A stretch of DNA of 64,000 nt from Gambelia wislizenii (lineage: Eukaryota > Chordata > Lepidosauria > Squamata > Crotaphytidae). The notes below the pieces were generated by a model. The model searched no databases, had not been told where the DNA came from, and worked only from the letters and a program-made list of their open reading frames with translations. This document shows positions 1 to 11,380 of the stretch, in pieces (within the stretch, counting starts at the first letter, position 1; each line of letters opens with the position of its first letter). Made by a program: the position numbers and the translations under genes. The DNA is taken from the NCBI GenBank assembly GCA_030847615.1, contig JAUMIR010000003.1, positions 69,946,001 to 70,010,000 on the forward strand, in the 5' to 3' direction.

Positions 1-120
1 CATACACATAGACTTTCTTTGTGTTATCACCAATAAGGTAGATCACTCCATGCAAGGAGGCACAGCGGGGACCAGACAGGTACTTTGGGAGGAAGGGTGA
101 TGCAATTACACTCCAGACAT
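1..120 (-). CDS. KLHL30: KLHL30 coding exon 6, cut by window edge
   Basis: The exon begins at 120 after the acceptor TTTGTAG and runs off the left edge. It reads [20 protein letters not shown], then [19 protein letters not shown], a Kelch blade with a YLIGD turn, and stays open to position 1. About 80 residues of the usual family length are missing and should lie just left of the window. Confidence 0.92.
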
Positions 121-3100
121 CTACAAACAAACAAAATATCTGTCTTCATTAAAAATCTTCAACATTCTTAAACAAAGATAATGTTTTTGCTTGGTAAAAA
201 GATCTCTTAGGAGAATGATGGATTAATATCAGAAAATAGTTAATGGGCAAGAAATGAAGCAGGACTGAAACAGGGGGTTGCAGAGAAGGTTCATAGTGCT
301 TGGGTCTTGTTATATCATTTACTCAAGCAAACCTGATTAGTCCTGTTGATGTCAATATATATTAAGGTTCTCAGGTCCTGGCTCTTACTCTCATGGCCTG
401 AATGCATTTCTCTAGTACTCAGAGCAAAAGAAGGAATCTCAGGGGGAAAGTGCTGCCTTGAAAATGTGTGTGTATTCCTCATTTGTCTGATGGCATTTTA
501 AAAATTGAATACTCTGTTCAACTGTGGTTGATGCTTAAAGCATCATGCTTAATGATATAATTAGAGGACTGCCCCTTGTAACATCATCCCCATTACATCT
601 CCAGGGCTCCCTTCTGTGACATCACAAGTGGTTATCCCTAGGTCACAGGCTTTGGCCCATGAATCTCAGGACTTGGGACAGTCCTGACCAGACAACCCTA
701 ATATATAAAACCAATGTCAGTGAAACAGAGGGCTACCCTGTATTTTCAGCCTAATACATTGATCTAATTTATTCACATAACCCCCATAGCCATTATTGCC
801 TTGGTCACAGTTCTGTATCTAGACTAACAAAGATTAAAACTAACATAGATTAAAACTAAACATAGCTAAAAGAAATCATAATAGCAACAACAACAAAAAC
901 CACTAAAACAAACCCAACTCAACAACCCCTACCATACTAAAAAGAGCACGGAATTAAACATTTAAACTTTCTGCCCAGAAAGATTTTTTATTTCAAAATC
1001 TTCCCTGGCCCCACATGTTGGGGAGGTTAAAAAAAAAAAAAGCAGATAAGTTGACTCCATTTCAGAGAATTCTGGACTGTCATCACGTTTTGGAATGTTA
1101 CCTGGGGCCCTTTCTCACTACATAATAATAGTGCCATGATAACACTTTAACTGCCATGGTTCCATCTTTGGAATGGAAGTTTGGAGAGGGATATTTAGAA
1201 TCCTCAGCCATAATTCTAGTGCAGCCATGGCAGTTAAAGTGGAATATAGCACTATAACTTTGTAGTGTGAAATGCCTCCTACTGAGATGAGCAGGGACTG
1301 GAGGGAACCCACATGGCATGCCGATCAGCACACATTCCCGTAAGATAACATCATAGGTGATAAAAAATGGAAAGTGCTGAACTTGCTTATCATATTGTGC
1401 ATTCATGTCCCATGATTATTATCTGAGGACTCTCTCAGGTGAACTAAACCTGAGTCACATTGCACCTAATACCTTTATCAGTTTCAAAGTGCACACTGAT
1501 ACTGAATATCAAGTCCGAACTTGAAAGAAAATTTCCAAGGTGCTAAACTATACCCCTAGAATAGAATCAACACTTTGGACAGCTCATCCAAAATTTGAAC
1601 TAAAACTCAGAAAACCTTAATAACTTATTGGCATCAGACCACCAGCCATTCCTGATCATGACAAGCATTTCCCAAGTCTTATGTATTCCTCAGTGGATGT
1701 GTGGGGGAAAGTCATGGGCTTCAGTTTCAAAACAAATGATGACAAAAACATAAGGGGCATAGAAACAGATCAAAGAGTCTGTTGCAAAACAAAAACAAAA
1801 AAAGATTTGACCATTTAGTGGCCCCAAGTTGTAGGTACTTTGGAAAAGGCCTTCTCTGTTCCTTCTTACCAATGGCAGGATTGTAACACTGCAGGGTCAA
1901 GGCATTGTATTTGACAGCACAAGAACCAATCAGGTACAGCTTGCCAAGACATCCAGCTACGGCAAAGTTGCTGACATACTTCAGGGCAGGAGTGACAAAA
2001 CACCAGCTGTCATTATATGGATCATAGCACTCCACCTCCACAATGTCCACTGTGGTGCCTGAAGACCATGTGAGAAATAGAAAAGAATTTTGAGTATGGC
2101 AAGATCTACAGTCATGTGGATTGAGCAACATGAGTGCCTAAGTAACCCATATGGCAACCTACCGTATTTCCCGATGAGCTTGGGATCTGTATTTAAGTCA
2201 GCTGTACTGCAACTGACTCTTTTGTACAATAATGCTGTACTAATGTTCAAACTAAGCAGGATTCATCCTTATTAGTGCCCAGATAAGAGTCTGTCAGGGA
2301 GCCCTAAGAATTTTGTTCCAAATTGTCCCATGAATTAACACTAGGTCTATTGTGGCTGTCACTTCTTCAGCTCTGATAACCACAGGGTCAGAATTTCTTA
2401 CTCCCCCCCCTTCATTCCCACCTCTTGAAGAGAAAGCCTTTGTGGCCCCTAGGTCTACAACCCCTTCATAACTACCCAGTACTAAAAGGTACTTTGCTAA
2501 TGCTACCCTATTTACATATCCAATGCAATGCCATTCAGTCTTTCCCCTGGGAGACACAGCACACATTCCCAGGTATTTCTCCAGCCACTCCCCACCAGTG
2601 AAGGGGTCAGGAGAAGTTAAGCTAGAGAATTTTTTTATCTACATGACAGCTCTGTCAGGTTTCCCTCAGTGCCCTCTATTGTTTCAATGCCCTGTTTTCT
2701 ACATTGCAGCCTACCACCAATGGCATAGATTTCTCCATTGAGGACAGCACTGGAGTGGTTTGTTCGGGGCTTCAGCATTGGAGCAATGGATTTCCAGGCA
2801 CCCTTCTTCAGGCAGAAGCACCAGGACTGGGTTGTGGACCACGTGTCATTCTGTGAGCCTCTGGAGCCTCCTGAAGACAGAAACAGGGAACATGGGACAC
2901 TGCCTTATATCAGATCAGATCAGATCATTGTGCCCATCAGGCTTAATGTTCTTTACAACAACTGACAGTGGTTTCCCATGCTTTCAAAGAGACTCCTCTC
3001 TAAGATGCCTCATATACAGTACATATGGCTAGTAGATTTGTATGTGTGCATCAAATGGAAGCACTTCAGTATTAAAATGTATCCATCCTTATTACTTTTG

Positions 3101-6100
3101 TTTCTGGCGGAAGTTATTTGTGAATCTCATATATTATGGATTTAGCATTCCGCTAAGTAGTTTTGATCTGTAGATCTGTAGTTCCAATATTTAGGACCCT
3201 TGATAAGTTTTTAAAACCATCAGGGATGCTTAAGCTGTGAATTTTCTGCATGTTAAAGGTAGGCAGTGGCAAACCACCTCTGAGTATTCCTTGCCTAAGA
3301 AAACCCTATGAAATTTATGAAATATAAGAACAAGTGATTTGCAGGTGGACATGCACTCACCCTCACACCTATACAATCACACTCAAGGGGATAGACTGGA
3401 TGACCCTTGGAGAATCCATTCCAATTCTATTGTTCATTAAAGATGACGACAATCTGCTAAATTAGCAGGTAAACAATGTGAGATTAAATGGTCAGAACTG
3501 GTTAAATTTACATTTGATCAGTTGACTATGTGATCTGATTGCTACAATTTAAATTATTTGTTCTAGATTTTTTTAAAGCTCAACCAAACAAGCCCAAGAA
3601 GCCAGTAAAACACACACACACACATACACACAAAATTAAAAATCCAAAAGTTTGGTAAAACATAAATTTGGGAAAAGCACCAGCCTTACCTGTAACATAA
3701 ACATCATTGTTCAGAGCAATCATAGAAAAGCCCCATTTATTATAATCTGGAAAATCTGGCAGAGCAATCCAGTTTTCTGAAATTAGAAAATCACATGTGT
3801 AAATTGTCCTCAGTCAGTTCTAACTAGTTAAGTGCTCTGATTTCCCTGAGATCCTTGCCTTGCACAACATGATATGGCTGCTTCTGCATAAATGCTTTTA
3901 TTCCTGGGCCAGGAGAAATGAAGAATGTGGATTATATGAATGGATTCTTGTGCTAGGAGAAGCAGCACAGTTTGGTAACTAATTGAATATGATGCACAAA
4001 GAAGAGGTAAGAACAGAAAAGCTAAAGCTGCTGAATGGAGGAATAATGATTGTTATCAATTGATATGGAGAGGAAAGGAAGGCTTGGGAGGAAAAGACTT
4101 GGGGGTTGTCCACACGGTGAAAATACCCCTCACAGAATTCACTCAGAAAACAAGCTGTCTTAATGGGATCCCACATTGTCTCATCATATTGTGAAGGAGG
4201 GGAACCCAAAAGAGGAAAAACTACACGAGAAAAGCATCTGCGGCTTTTCCCAACTTTTTTTAAAAACGCACATTTTCGCTCATTAAGACAAGTGATTCGA
4301 CATGAATTGCTTCCCCATGAAGGACACAGTGCAAACCAGATTGGCTGGATGAGTGCAGGGGGAGGGGATGGGTTACAGGACAAGGGCCCACCATGTTGGA
4401 TTTTTGCTTTAGTGAGTGATCACTAAGGCAATAAAAAGGAGATTTGTGCTGTCTTTTTTCTTTCTTTTTGGAGAAAGGTGAAGTATCACTTGTGCGCACC
4501 ACATGAATAGTTTTTTTTTTTTTAAGGGTGTTGGCAGATTTAGAAACCTGAGTAAGCCACTCAAGGATGCTGTCTCAGCTACAGGCATGCAGGGTTTATG
4601 GAGGCTGTAAAACCATTAAGACAGGTCAGCTGCTGCAACTTGCTATTACTGTGGAGCAGTCCATCGTCCCATCATGTAGACATGCCTTTGAAATACTTTT
4701 ATTTACTTATTTATTTATTTATTTATTTATACCCTGCTCTTCGGCCACAAGGCTATCAGAGCGGCTTACAAATTGTTTTAAGCAATAGCTATTTACACAT
4801 CTACACTGCATTAAACAGTTTCCAATGTGTGTTAGCTAATTGCCCCCCACAAGCTGGGTACTCAATTTACCGACCTACGAAAGGATGGAAGGCTGAGTGA
4901 ACCTTGGAGCCGGCTGGAATCGAACTTGTGACGTGGTGGCTTGCAGTACTGGCATTTAACCACTGCGCCACCAGGGCTGAGCTGATATGCTGAAGGTGAA
5001 TGAACCATCAGACCTCACATCCCCTCAACCTCATTTGGCATACACATTGCATACTGGGAAATATTTGTCATGAAGGTGTATGATTTATGATTGTGTATTT
5101 GCATTAAAGTTGTGGCCAACCTTTTAACCCATAATACTGTGTCTGGCCTTTTGTCTCAGCACAATTGAAATTCACTTACACATCTCCCAATCAACCACAC
5201 TTCTTTGGAGAGAAAAAAACTGAGGATTTTCTTATTGAAATCATTGTGCTTATAGCTGCATATGCTTGGAGGTAATTATCTATGGCTGTTAACTGTTTCT
5301 ATGTTCACAGTGTTGTCAAAATGAACTCCAATTGCATCATCTTGCCCAGACTCTGCCAAAGATGCCAAAGGTCTCTCGCAGATTTCTATTCCCGCCTCTA
5401 AATTAGTTCTCCCCTGCCCCATCCCCCATGCAGTGTGTTTTCAGGGCCAGCCTGACAGGGTCTGGTGGCAATGTCAGCCTGGGATGAAGGCAGCTGCTCA
5501 GCAGTGACAAATGCCAAAGAAACGCAGGGCAATTACATCATCTGGAAATCTCTTGTTTGTCAGGGGCTACATAATTCTAGATTGAAGTCCAAGCCATGGT
5601 TGGTTCTGCCCATCTGAGCATTTCTTTTACACAAAATGGGTGTGGGTCATGTAAAGTGTTTTATATTATTGACTTAAAAGTATATACTTGTCTTTCAGTT
5701 TCTTTCACTTACTAAAAAAAGGCACTGTATAAGGGAAGATCCAATCCCTGGCCAATTAGTTATAAAATAGTTGATAACCACAGGCCAACCCTGTAGTGGG
5801 CAAGAGGTTTTAAGGAAAGAACCAAGAAGAAAGAATGGGTGAAGCAATCTTCCAAATAAGGTTGGAACCATGGAGCCCTGTGGAGACCTGACCTGCCATG
5901 GAAATCCCTGGATTTATGAGGGATTTAGATCTCATATTTTCCCTGAACTACAACAAGGTCTAGAAACTTGTGCATTTTCCAGTTTAATACAGAACGATAA
6001 CATCTGTAGGACAGGAACAAGGCAAATTTGTTCAGAGACTCTGGTGCAGATTTTATTTTCACTGTTTCTTAATCCTACAGCATACAGTAGTCATTACACT

Positions 6101-8916
6101 GTAGTGCCAAGCATCACCATGATCCTTTTTACACCCTAACTTAAACATGTTCTGAGTTAGGAGGAGCTGTTTTGGCATTGTTTGATGTCAGACACTTACT
6201 TGTTTTCGTGTTATAAAAGGCAAAGTTTCTGGAAATTGGTGGTGATTGTCCTTCTTCTTCATTCTCTTCCAAAGCTCTACCTCCCAGCACCACCAGTACC
6301 TCCTCAAGCTTTTGGGGAAGGGCTTTCAGTCTCTGCTGGACAAAAGGTCTGTTCTCCACCTAAGACATAATGGAAAAAGCAGTGTTACAACACTGAGAGC
6401 TAATAATTTGCCATCCTCCTTTGCCTTCTTCTCCCATACCATACACATTATATATAAAAGTTATATGATGGATTTCAGTAAAGAAAAAATACCAAATGTT
6501 CATATGGGATACATAACATATGCAAAAATCTGTAGCAATGAGATCAAGTTCAGGGTGCTTCAAAGTAAGACGTACAGTAGACTACCTTTTTCCCAGTGGC
6601 TGGTTGGTCTCATCCTCATCCTCATCCTCCTCATCATCCTCCTAGGAGCTCAAGGAAGCATATATGGCTATCCTTCCCCACACCTTACTTTATTCTCACA
6701 ACAACCCTGTGAAACAGGACAGTCTGAGAGGGAGTAACTGGCTCAGCATCCCTTAGTGAGTTTTGTGGTGCAATGAAGACTTGAACCTGGCTCTCCAAAA
6801 TATACACCAGTCCAGCATTCCAACCATGATACACTTGCTCCCATCCACTTTGCTAAACTAAAGTGTGGCACAATGAAGGAGTGATTACTAAGTAAAAGTA
6901 GGTGGTTTTTTTAAATCAAGGAATCAGTGAGACCATTTTTCAGATATGAATATTAATACTCTTATTATTAATAAATTATAAGGGAGCCCTAGTGGTGCAG
7001 CGGTTAAAAGCCAGTACTGCATCCACAACATTGCAAGTTTGAGCCCAAAGGCGTCAAGTTGCACTCAGCCTTCCATCCTTCTGTAGACCAGTAAAATGAG
7101 TACCCAACTTGTAGGGGCAATTAGCTACCACACATTGGAAATGGCTTAATGTGGTGTAGATGTGTAAAGTGCTATTGCTTAACAATTTGTAAGCTTCTTC
7201 TGAGAGCCTTTGTTGCTGAAGAGCATGGTATAAATATCTAAAATAAATGAATAAATAAAATATAAGCATTTTATTTTCACCTGATGGAAACAAACTATTC
7301 CATTCTGTCCATTAACTATTAGAAAATGATTGACGGCCATAACCATTTACATTTTGCTTGCTACTTTCTTTTTTTGTGAGGGTGGGGCTCGGTCAAGGCA
7401 GAGAATGGCTCTTTCCCATCTTCTACAGTAAACAGGTGTGGAGATGTTCCTCATCTCCTTAGAGCGTGAAAGCTGTTAATGTTGTGTAAACCAGACACAG
7501 ACCTTTGCTTTTGTAATGGGCGGGAGGAGGAGGGGGAGGAGGAGGAGGAGGAGGAGGAGAGTGGGGCAGGAAAAGTACAGGAATTCTCCAATCTTCTGCT
7601 ATCCATCAAATGTAATAGTCCTTAACTAATTAATTAAATACAGTGAGGTTTCTTGGAGAAGTGGGCACACTGTACCCTCACAACTAGTTTCCCAGCCTCC
7701 CAGTGAAGACTGGTGGCTCTGATGCCTGTGGCATGCTGAATTTGCTCCTGGGTTTAGACCAGACTTTGATGGAGCTATTCAGGGTGCTGAGCTGTAAGTG
7801 GAATAACTGCTTCAAAGTTCACACTAAAACTTGGAGTGGATTCACCACTCCATAACATAGGAGCCATCAGCCTCAAGTGGCCCATACTCTTCAGATCAGT
7901 ACCCTAAATTGCAGTAGTCTAATTCTCTGCCAATCTACAACACCTTTAGCTAAAAAAAATCCCACATGTTGGCAACAGGTCAGAAATTCTGTAAGTTCCA
8001 GTTTCCTGCATAGCAAGATGAATACGGCCCAGCTCCAGGAAGTCCTATATCTCCTATAGCTATTATACCATATGGTCCCTTTTCTAATCAGAATTGAAAA
8101 TTGGAGCCAGACTAGAGTGCTGTGGTGCCTCCAAGAACTGACCGTGCTACGATGTCTGGTGATGATGGTCTTGCAAGCTTCAGATTCCTGAATCAGTGGT
8201 TCTGATGACAAGAGGTTCTGTAGATAGTGATCTGGCAATGAGACCAGATGTACTAAGTCAAGGAGATCTGGAAGGTGGCTGGCTCTGGCAGATTTTTCAT
8301 ACTTCACCCACCTGAGAACAGCCTCAACCAGGCTCTGCTCTTCTTGTACTTGTAGTAGATTGTTTGACAGGTAGGTAACCAACCTCTCTTTGGATAGTTG
8401 AAGAAACTCCTCCTGTTGAGACACAAGCTCAAAATTCTCCTGCAGAAATGACCAAGCCTTGGATGATACCTCTGGACAGCCATGCATCTCCCCAAACTCA
8501 CAAATTCCTAAACAGTTGGTTGCATCCATCTGCTGCCTTAGGTACCGACTGCAAACTTTCCGGATAGTAGGGAAATGAAGCTGGTTGGATGTCCGAATTA
8601 GAGCCTCTACATTTCCCTGATTGATAGTCACCTTTCCTGTGTAAGCAAAGTCAATCAAGGACTCCATGACAGCAGGATCCACATCTTTGATCTCTACACG
8701 GGCTGAAAAGCTTTCCAGGAAGTCACCAGCAAACATGGCATTGAAGTAGTGACTGCAAAGGGCCAGGATACTGCGATGGCAGAGAAATTCATGTCCCCCA
8801 ACAATCAAGGTGACATCGGAGAGTTTGGGGTTGGAGCGTAAGGCCTGAAGCCCTTCCAGAATGGACTGAGGATGAGATGGAAGGCAAAAATCGAAATCAT
8901 CAATGTTCCTCACCAT
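1..8916 (-). CDS. KLHL30: KLHL30 locus, spliced coding span (3' end outside window)
   Basis: Span of the BTB-BACK-Kelch gene KLHL30. Six coding exons are visible (8916-8143, 6359-6200, 3776-3690, 2870-2715, 2058-1870, 120-1). All junctions are GT-AG and keep frame, giving about 495 residues. Human KLHL30 is about 578 residues by memory, so the last Kelch part lies left of position 1. The family is thought to act as substrate adaptors of CUL3 ubiquitin ligases: BTB and BACK bind the cullin and the Kelch propeller binds the substrate. No substrate is firmly known for KLHL30. The neighbour upstream in transcription is ESPNL in the same orientation, the order I recall in human. No stop, frameshift or lost splice site is seen in the exons, so the gene looks functional. 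Confidence 0.93.
121..1869. other. KLHL30 intron 5
   Basis: Intron between the last two visible exons. It holds the MITE-like copy at 1105-1280, a short A-rich AAC run near 885-905 and a poly-A patch at 1030-1041. I see no other coding text. Confidence 0.7.
1105..1280. mobile_element. Small foldback MITE relic (family A)
   Basis: The two halves are inverted versions of each other. TTAACTGCCATGG on the left is answered by CCATGGCAGTTAAAGTGG on the right, and the ends GGGCCCTTTCTCACTAC and GTAGTGTGAAATGCC are imperfect inverted repeats. The same family recurs at 11153, 13771, 26560, 31167, 56575, 57585 and 60093. It is a non-autonomous DNA transposon without coding capacity. Confidence 0.6.
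1870..2058 (-). CDS. KLHL30: KLHL30 coding exon 5: Kelch repeats
   Basis: 189 bp with acceptor CTTCAG before 2058 and donor GTAAGAAGG after 1870. It reads [18 protein letters not shown], then [22 protein letters not shown], then [15 protein letters not shown]. These are Kelch blades 3 to 4 with the usual YDPxxDSW and GxLYLIGG patterns. It leaves one base over and joins exon 6 to make [10 protein letters not shown]. Confidence 0.93.
2715..2870 (-). CDS. KLHL30: KLHL30 coding exon 4: Kelch repeats
   Basis: 156 bp. The acceptor is CTTCAG before 2870 and the donor GTAGGC after 2715. It reads [19 protein letters not shown], then [21 protein letters not shown], giving two GG turns and the W and Y residues of consecutive Kelch blades. 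The phase-1 junctions agree with both neighbouring exons. Nothing is broken in it. Confidence 0.92.
3690..3776 (-). CDS. KLHL30: KLHL30 coding exon 3: Kelch repeat
   Basis: Short exon of 87 bp with acceptor TTTCAG before 3776 and donor GTAAGG after 3690. With the base left from exon 2 it reads [17 protein letters not shown], then [13 protein letters not shown], the end of one Kelch blade and the start of the next (W-x-LPDFP, then xxYVTGG). It is too short to stand out as an open frame; it was found by searching for the expected Kelch text and splice signals. Phase 1 in, phase 1 out. Confidence 0.9.
4098..4545 (-). mobile_element. Non-autonomous DNA transposon relic, family B (reversed)
   Basis: Its reverse complement contains text shared with copies at about 12946 and 36866: a GCCTTA...CACTCACT block, then CAACATGG, then a TTTGCACT...TTC...GGGAA block. 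It starts with TGTCCACACGGTGAAAATACCCC, an altered form of the family end (GTCTTAACGGTGAAAAAA-CTCCTCA). No long open frame. Boundaries are approximate. Confidence 0.5.
4697..4978 (-). mobile_element. Sauria-type tRNA-derived SINE
   Basis: Read on the minus strand it begins AGCCCTGGTGGCGCAGTGG, with an RNA polymerase III A box (TGGCGCAGTGG) and a good B box (GTTCGATTCC) about 45 bp later. It continues through ACTCAGCCTTCCATCCTT and ATTAGCTAACACACATTGGA and ends in a (TAAA)n tail seen here as TTTA repeats at 4697-4730. The layout matches the squamate Sauria SINE family, which shares its 3' end with BovB LINEs. The intact boxes suggest a fairly young copy. Confidence 0.85.
6200..6359 (-). CDS. 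KLHL30: KLHL30 coding exon 2: start of Kelch propeller
   Basis: 160 bp. The acceptor is TCTTAG before 6359 and the donor GTAAGTG after 6200. It enters in phase 0 ([11 protein letters not shown]) and leaves one base over. The text [11 protein letters not shown] followed by NFAFYNTKT is the first Kelch blade, with its GG and aromatic pair. The acidic insert [10 protein letters not shown] between them matches the variable acidic insert remembered in mammalian KLHL30. It joins exon 1 and exon 3 without frame change. Confidence 0.92.
6640..6850 (-). mobile_element. MIR-like SINE relic
   Basis: The text TTATTCTCACAACAACCCTGT, then CTGGCTCAGCATCCC, then GACTTGAACCTGGCTCTCC has the order of a reversed tRNA-core SINE with its B-box complement (CTTGAACC). 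It is preceded by a CTCATC repeat at 6608-6645. Decayed; boundaries approximate. Confidence 0.5.
6982..7259 (+). mobile_element. Sauria-type tRNA-derived SINE
   Basis: Starts GGGAGCCCTAGTGGTGCAGC (A-box region), has a decayed B box (GCAAGTTTGAGCCC), then ACTCAGCCTTCCATCCTTCT and AAAATGAGTACCCAACTTG. It ends TATAAATATCTAAAATAAATGAATAAATAAA. Same family as 4697-4978, opposite orientation, more mutated promoter. Confidence 0.83.
7521..7562 (+). repeat. GGA trinucleotide microsatellite
   Basis: Near-perfect GGA/GAG run inside KLHL30 intron 1. No coding role is suggested because no flanking exon frame exists. Confidence 0.9.
8143..8916 (-). CDS. KLHL30: KLHL30 coding exon 1: BTB and BACK domains
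   Basis: First coding exon, 774 bp, exactly 258 codons. It starts [16 protein letters not shown], close to the mammalian start MVRN-DDxDFxLPSH. The ATG at 8916 has A at -3 and G at +4, a strong initiation context. Residues about 20-125 form the BTB/POZ fold ([19 protein letters not shown], then NCLGICEF at the BTB-BACK link). About 130-235 is the BACK domain ([14 protein letters not shown], then [11 protein letters not shown]). The donor is GTCAGT at 8142-8137, directly after codon 258 (phase 0). Just upstream, a TACTTAG/GGCC sequence near 8953 could be the acceptor of a 5' UTR exon; that is inference only. The open frame that continues past 8143 is intron. Confidence 0.93.
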
Positions 8917-9676
8917 GCTGGTGTTCTGCTCCCCTTCTCCTGTGACAAATGGCCCTAAGTACCACCAATGGAAAATAATATTTGCCCGATCCTAGTCAGA
9001 AAGCAGAGAAGAACAGAATAAAGGTTGTGTGCAAAAGGAAATGCTCCTCTCCCTAGTGGCACTTCTGAATCAATGACATTGTCTGAAATAAGTGCATGCT
9101 TCTGAAGGCTGATATTTATTTCATTTTTCATTTATATATGGTACCTTCCACAGCCTAGATCCCTCCAGACTACAACACCCATCATACTCAGCCAAAATGG
9201 AGTGCTACATCTGGACTTCAGCAGACTGTGAAAGGGTGATTCATGATTCATGGCATTTTTCTAATTTTCCTTAAGAGAGTTCTCTGGCTTGTGTGTGTCC
9301 AAATAATAATATGTAAAGCATATGCCCCCTTTTATATATCCTGCCAATGCCAAATGTGTATGTCCTGATCTTCTTACTAGGTCCAAAGGGACAGAGAAGG
9401 TAAGATCTGTACCAATCCTCCCTGACATTGTCAGGATTTCAAATGCACTTCTGTGTAGGGAAGAATATGGCACAGCTGTACTCCCATGTTGCTGTGTGCT
9501 GTAGTTTTAGTACCTCTGTGTATTAACCCTCTACAAAATAAGGAACAGCTGTAGGCTAATACTGAGTATCTTGGTTCAGAAATGTATCAATAAATGGATT
9601 GGCACAGAAAAGACTATACTATTGGTAGTCCCAACTGATCCAAAGAACTGTTGCATTTTATATAATTATTGAACTA

Positions 9677-9925
9677 TAGTAGGACCTCCGTATCCACTGA
9701 TTCATTATCCACTGATTCAATTATCCACAGGACACAAAACAGCACACCCACTATAGAGTCTTCCTAGAAAATGTGTCCTCTCTAGCCATTTTCTAGGTCC
9801 TCCAAGGCAACTCTATGGTATTAAACCAGAAATGCCATTATTTTTAATGGTGTTTGCTATTCTCCATGATTTTCGGTATCTAGCCTCCCCCCAACCAATC
9901 CCCAGTGGATACGGGGGTCCTACTG
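9677..9925. mobile_element. Tigger-like (TcMar) MITE
   Basis: Inverted ends TAGTAGGACCTCCGTATCC and GGATACGGGGGTCCTACTG are flanked by TA on both sides (9675-9676 and 9926-9927), as for Tc1/mariner-Tigger elements. A second copy of the left half is at 33471. Confidence 0.75.
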
Positions 9926-11152
9926 TACCATTTAACAAGTGGTTAAATGGGTCCTCTCTAGCTGGCACTAGCACTTGGGTTTAGGCCTTTGACTCTTTTC
10001 TGCAGGGAGGGAAATCTTAGGGTTTTTCAGATGCTGTTGAACTGTAATTACAGTACCAGCATTCTTCCCCATTGACGAGCTGATTGGTGGGAGTTTCAGT
10101 CCAGCAACTGAGCCTTCCAGCAACATCTGGAAGGCAGCACAATTCTCACCCCTGCTTTACAGCCTGAGGCCAGCACAATTTTGCTTTATGTTTTTCCATC
10201 TTGATTTCCTTCCCTAGACCTAGAATTCATTGCATTGTACAGAAAAGCCTTGAAACCTGGATGTGCAAGATATGGCTGAGAAATTCCCAGCCTTAGTTCA
10301 CCTCACTGCCATCCTACTTAAGTTGAAAATCTTTCTGCCATTATGAGTAAGTACCTTTATGACTGATATGCCCAAAGGAGAAAAAAAATTATAAACAGTC
10401 TGTGCTGCTCTCAGAAAAAGCAACCTGTTAAAAATACAACTTCATTTCACATATTTCATTTTGCTCTTCCTGGTAATGATGAGGGGCAAAGAGCTACATG
10501 GAACACCAAATCTCTGTCCCCTTCACTATTTAAAATCCTTCTTAACTACCTACTTTGGCTTTTAAGGTTTCTCCAGCATTACCCATTTTCCAGCCCATCT
10601 TCATGGCTGTCATTAGATTTTGTTATGTTTTTTTAAAAATAAAAATTGAAATTCTTAGGTGGCTGCTGAACTCTGCACTTAATACCTTGCACAGAGATAC
10701 AGAAGATACACAATCCTATATATAATATCTGGAAATAAAATGGTATTAATTATGACAAGCTAGAGGTGAGTCAAAATTTCCCAGAAAACATTTTCATTGA
10801 AAATATCTGAGATTTTTAGCCACTTGGTCAAATTTCTCTCAATATTCTGAAACATTTTTCTGTGCTGCCTATACACAAAGCTACAGAAGAACACTAAGGT
10901 CTGGGGCACTGTGGAAGACAGAAAATGGTGGTCAAACTACCAACACAGTTGGTATTGGTGCCACTTAACAGTTGGTATTAAAGCAAAACAAATTAAAAAT
11001 GACTGGTACTGGTGAGCCTCACCATTTAAAGTGACCAAGAATTTCTCCTCCAGGTGTAGAAACCTGGTGAAATCCACCCACTTATTGTCAGTCCTTAAAT
11101 AGGGTGGAGAATTTTTAGAGGACATTTATACATAGCTCTGGAAACACTCTCA

Positions 11153-11380
11153 GGCTGCTGACACACTGCAGAAATAAAACAGTTTGACACCACTTTAACT
11201 ATCATGGCTACAGCCTATGGAATCCTGGAATTCGTAGCTTGTTGTGGTACCAGAGCTCTCAGACAGAAAAGGCTAAATACTGTATCTCACAAAACTACAA
11301 ATCCCAGAATTCCATAGCATTGAGCACTATTATTTCCTTTGATCTAGACACTATACTCCTATTAATGCAGCCTAGAATTG
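11153..11380. mobile_element. Foldback MITE, family A
   Basis: Left arm GGCTGCTGACACACTGCAGA, AGTTTGACACCACTTTAACT; the middle CTACAAATCCCAGAATTCC folds back on the left arm text GGAATCCTGGAATT. The right end is decayed. Confidence 0.65.

Larger units (their letters stand above)
3777..6199. other. KLHL30 intron 2
   Basis: Largest left-hand intron of KLHL30. It contains a reversed family B element (about 4098-4545) and a full Sauria SINE (4697-4978). From about 5000 to 6199 I recognise nothing. Confidence 0.65.
6360..8142. other. KLHL30 intron 1
   Basis: First coding-region intron. It contains a MIR-like SINE relic, a Sauria SINE and a GGA microsatellite, listed separately. The rest, 7570-8142, shows nothing I recognise. 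Confidence 0.65.

Noticed and set aside
4916..4978. tRNA gene-like A and B boxes
   Set aside because: They belong to the head of a Sauria SINE; no complete tRNA fold follows.
8061..8142. Extension of the KLHL30 first exon reading frame toward 7891
   Set aside because: The text after HRST loses Kelch similarity and a good donor sits at 8142; exon 2 resumes in phase with the Kelch start.
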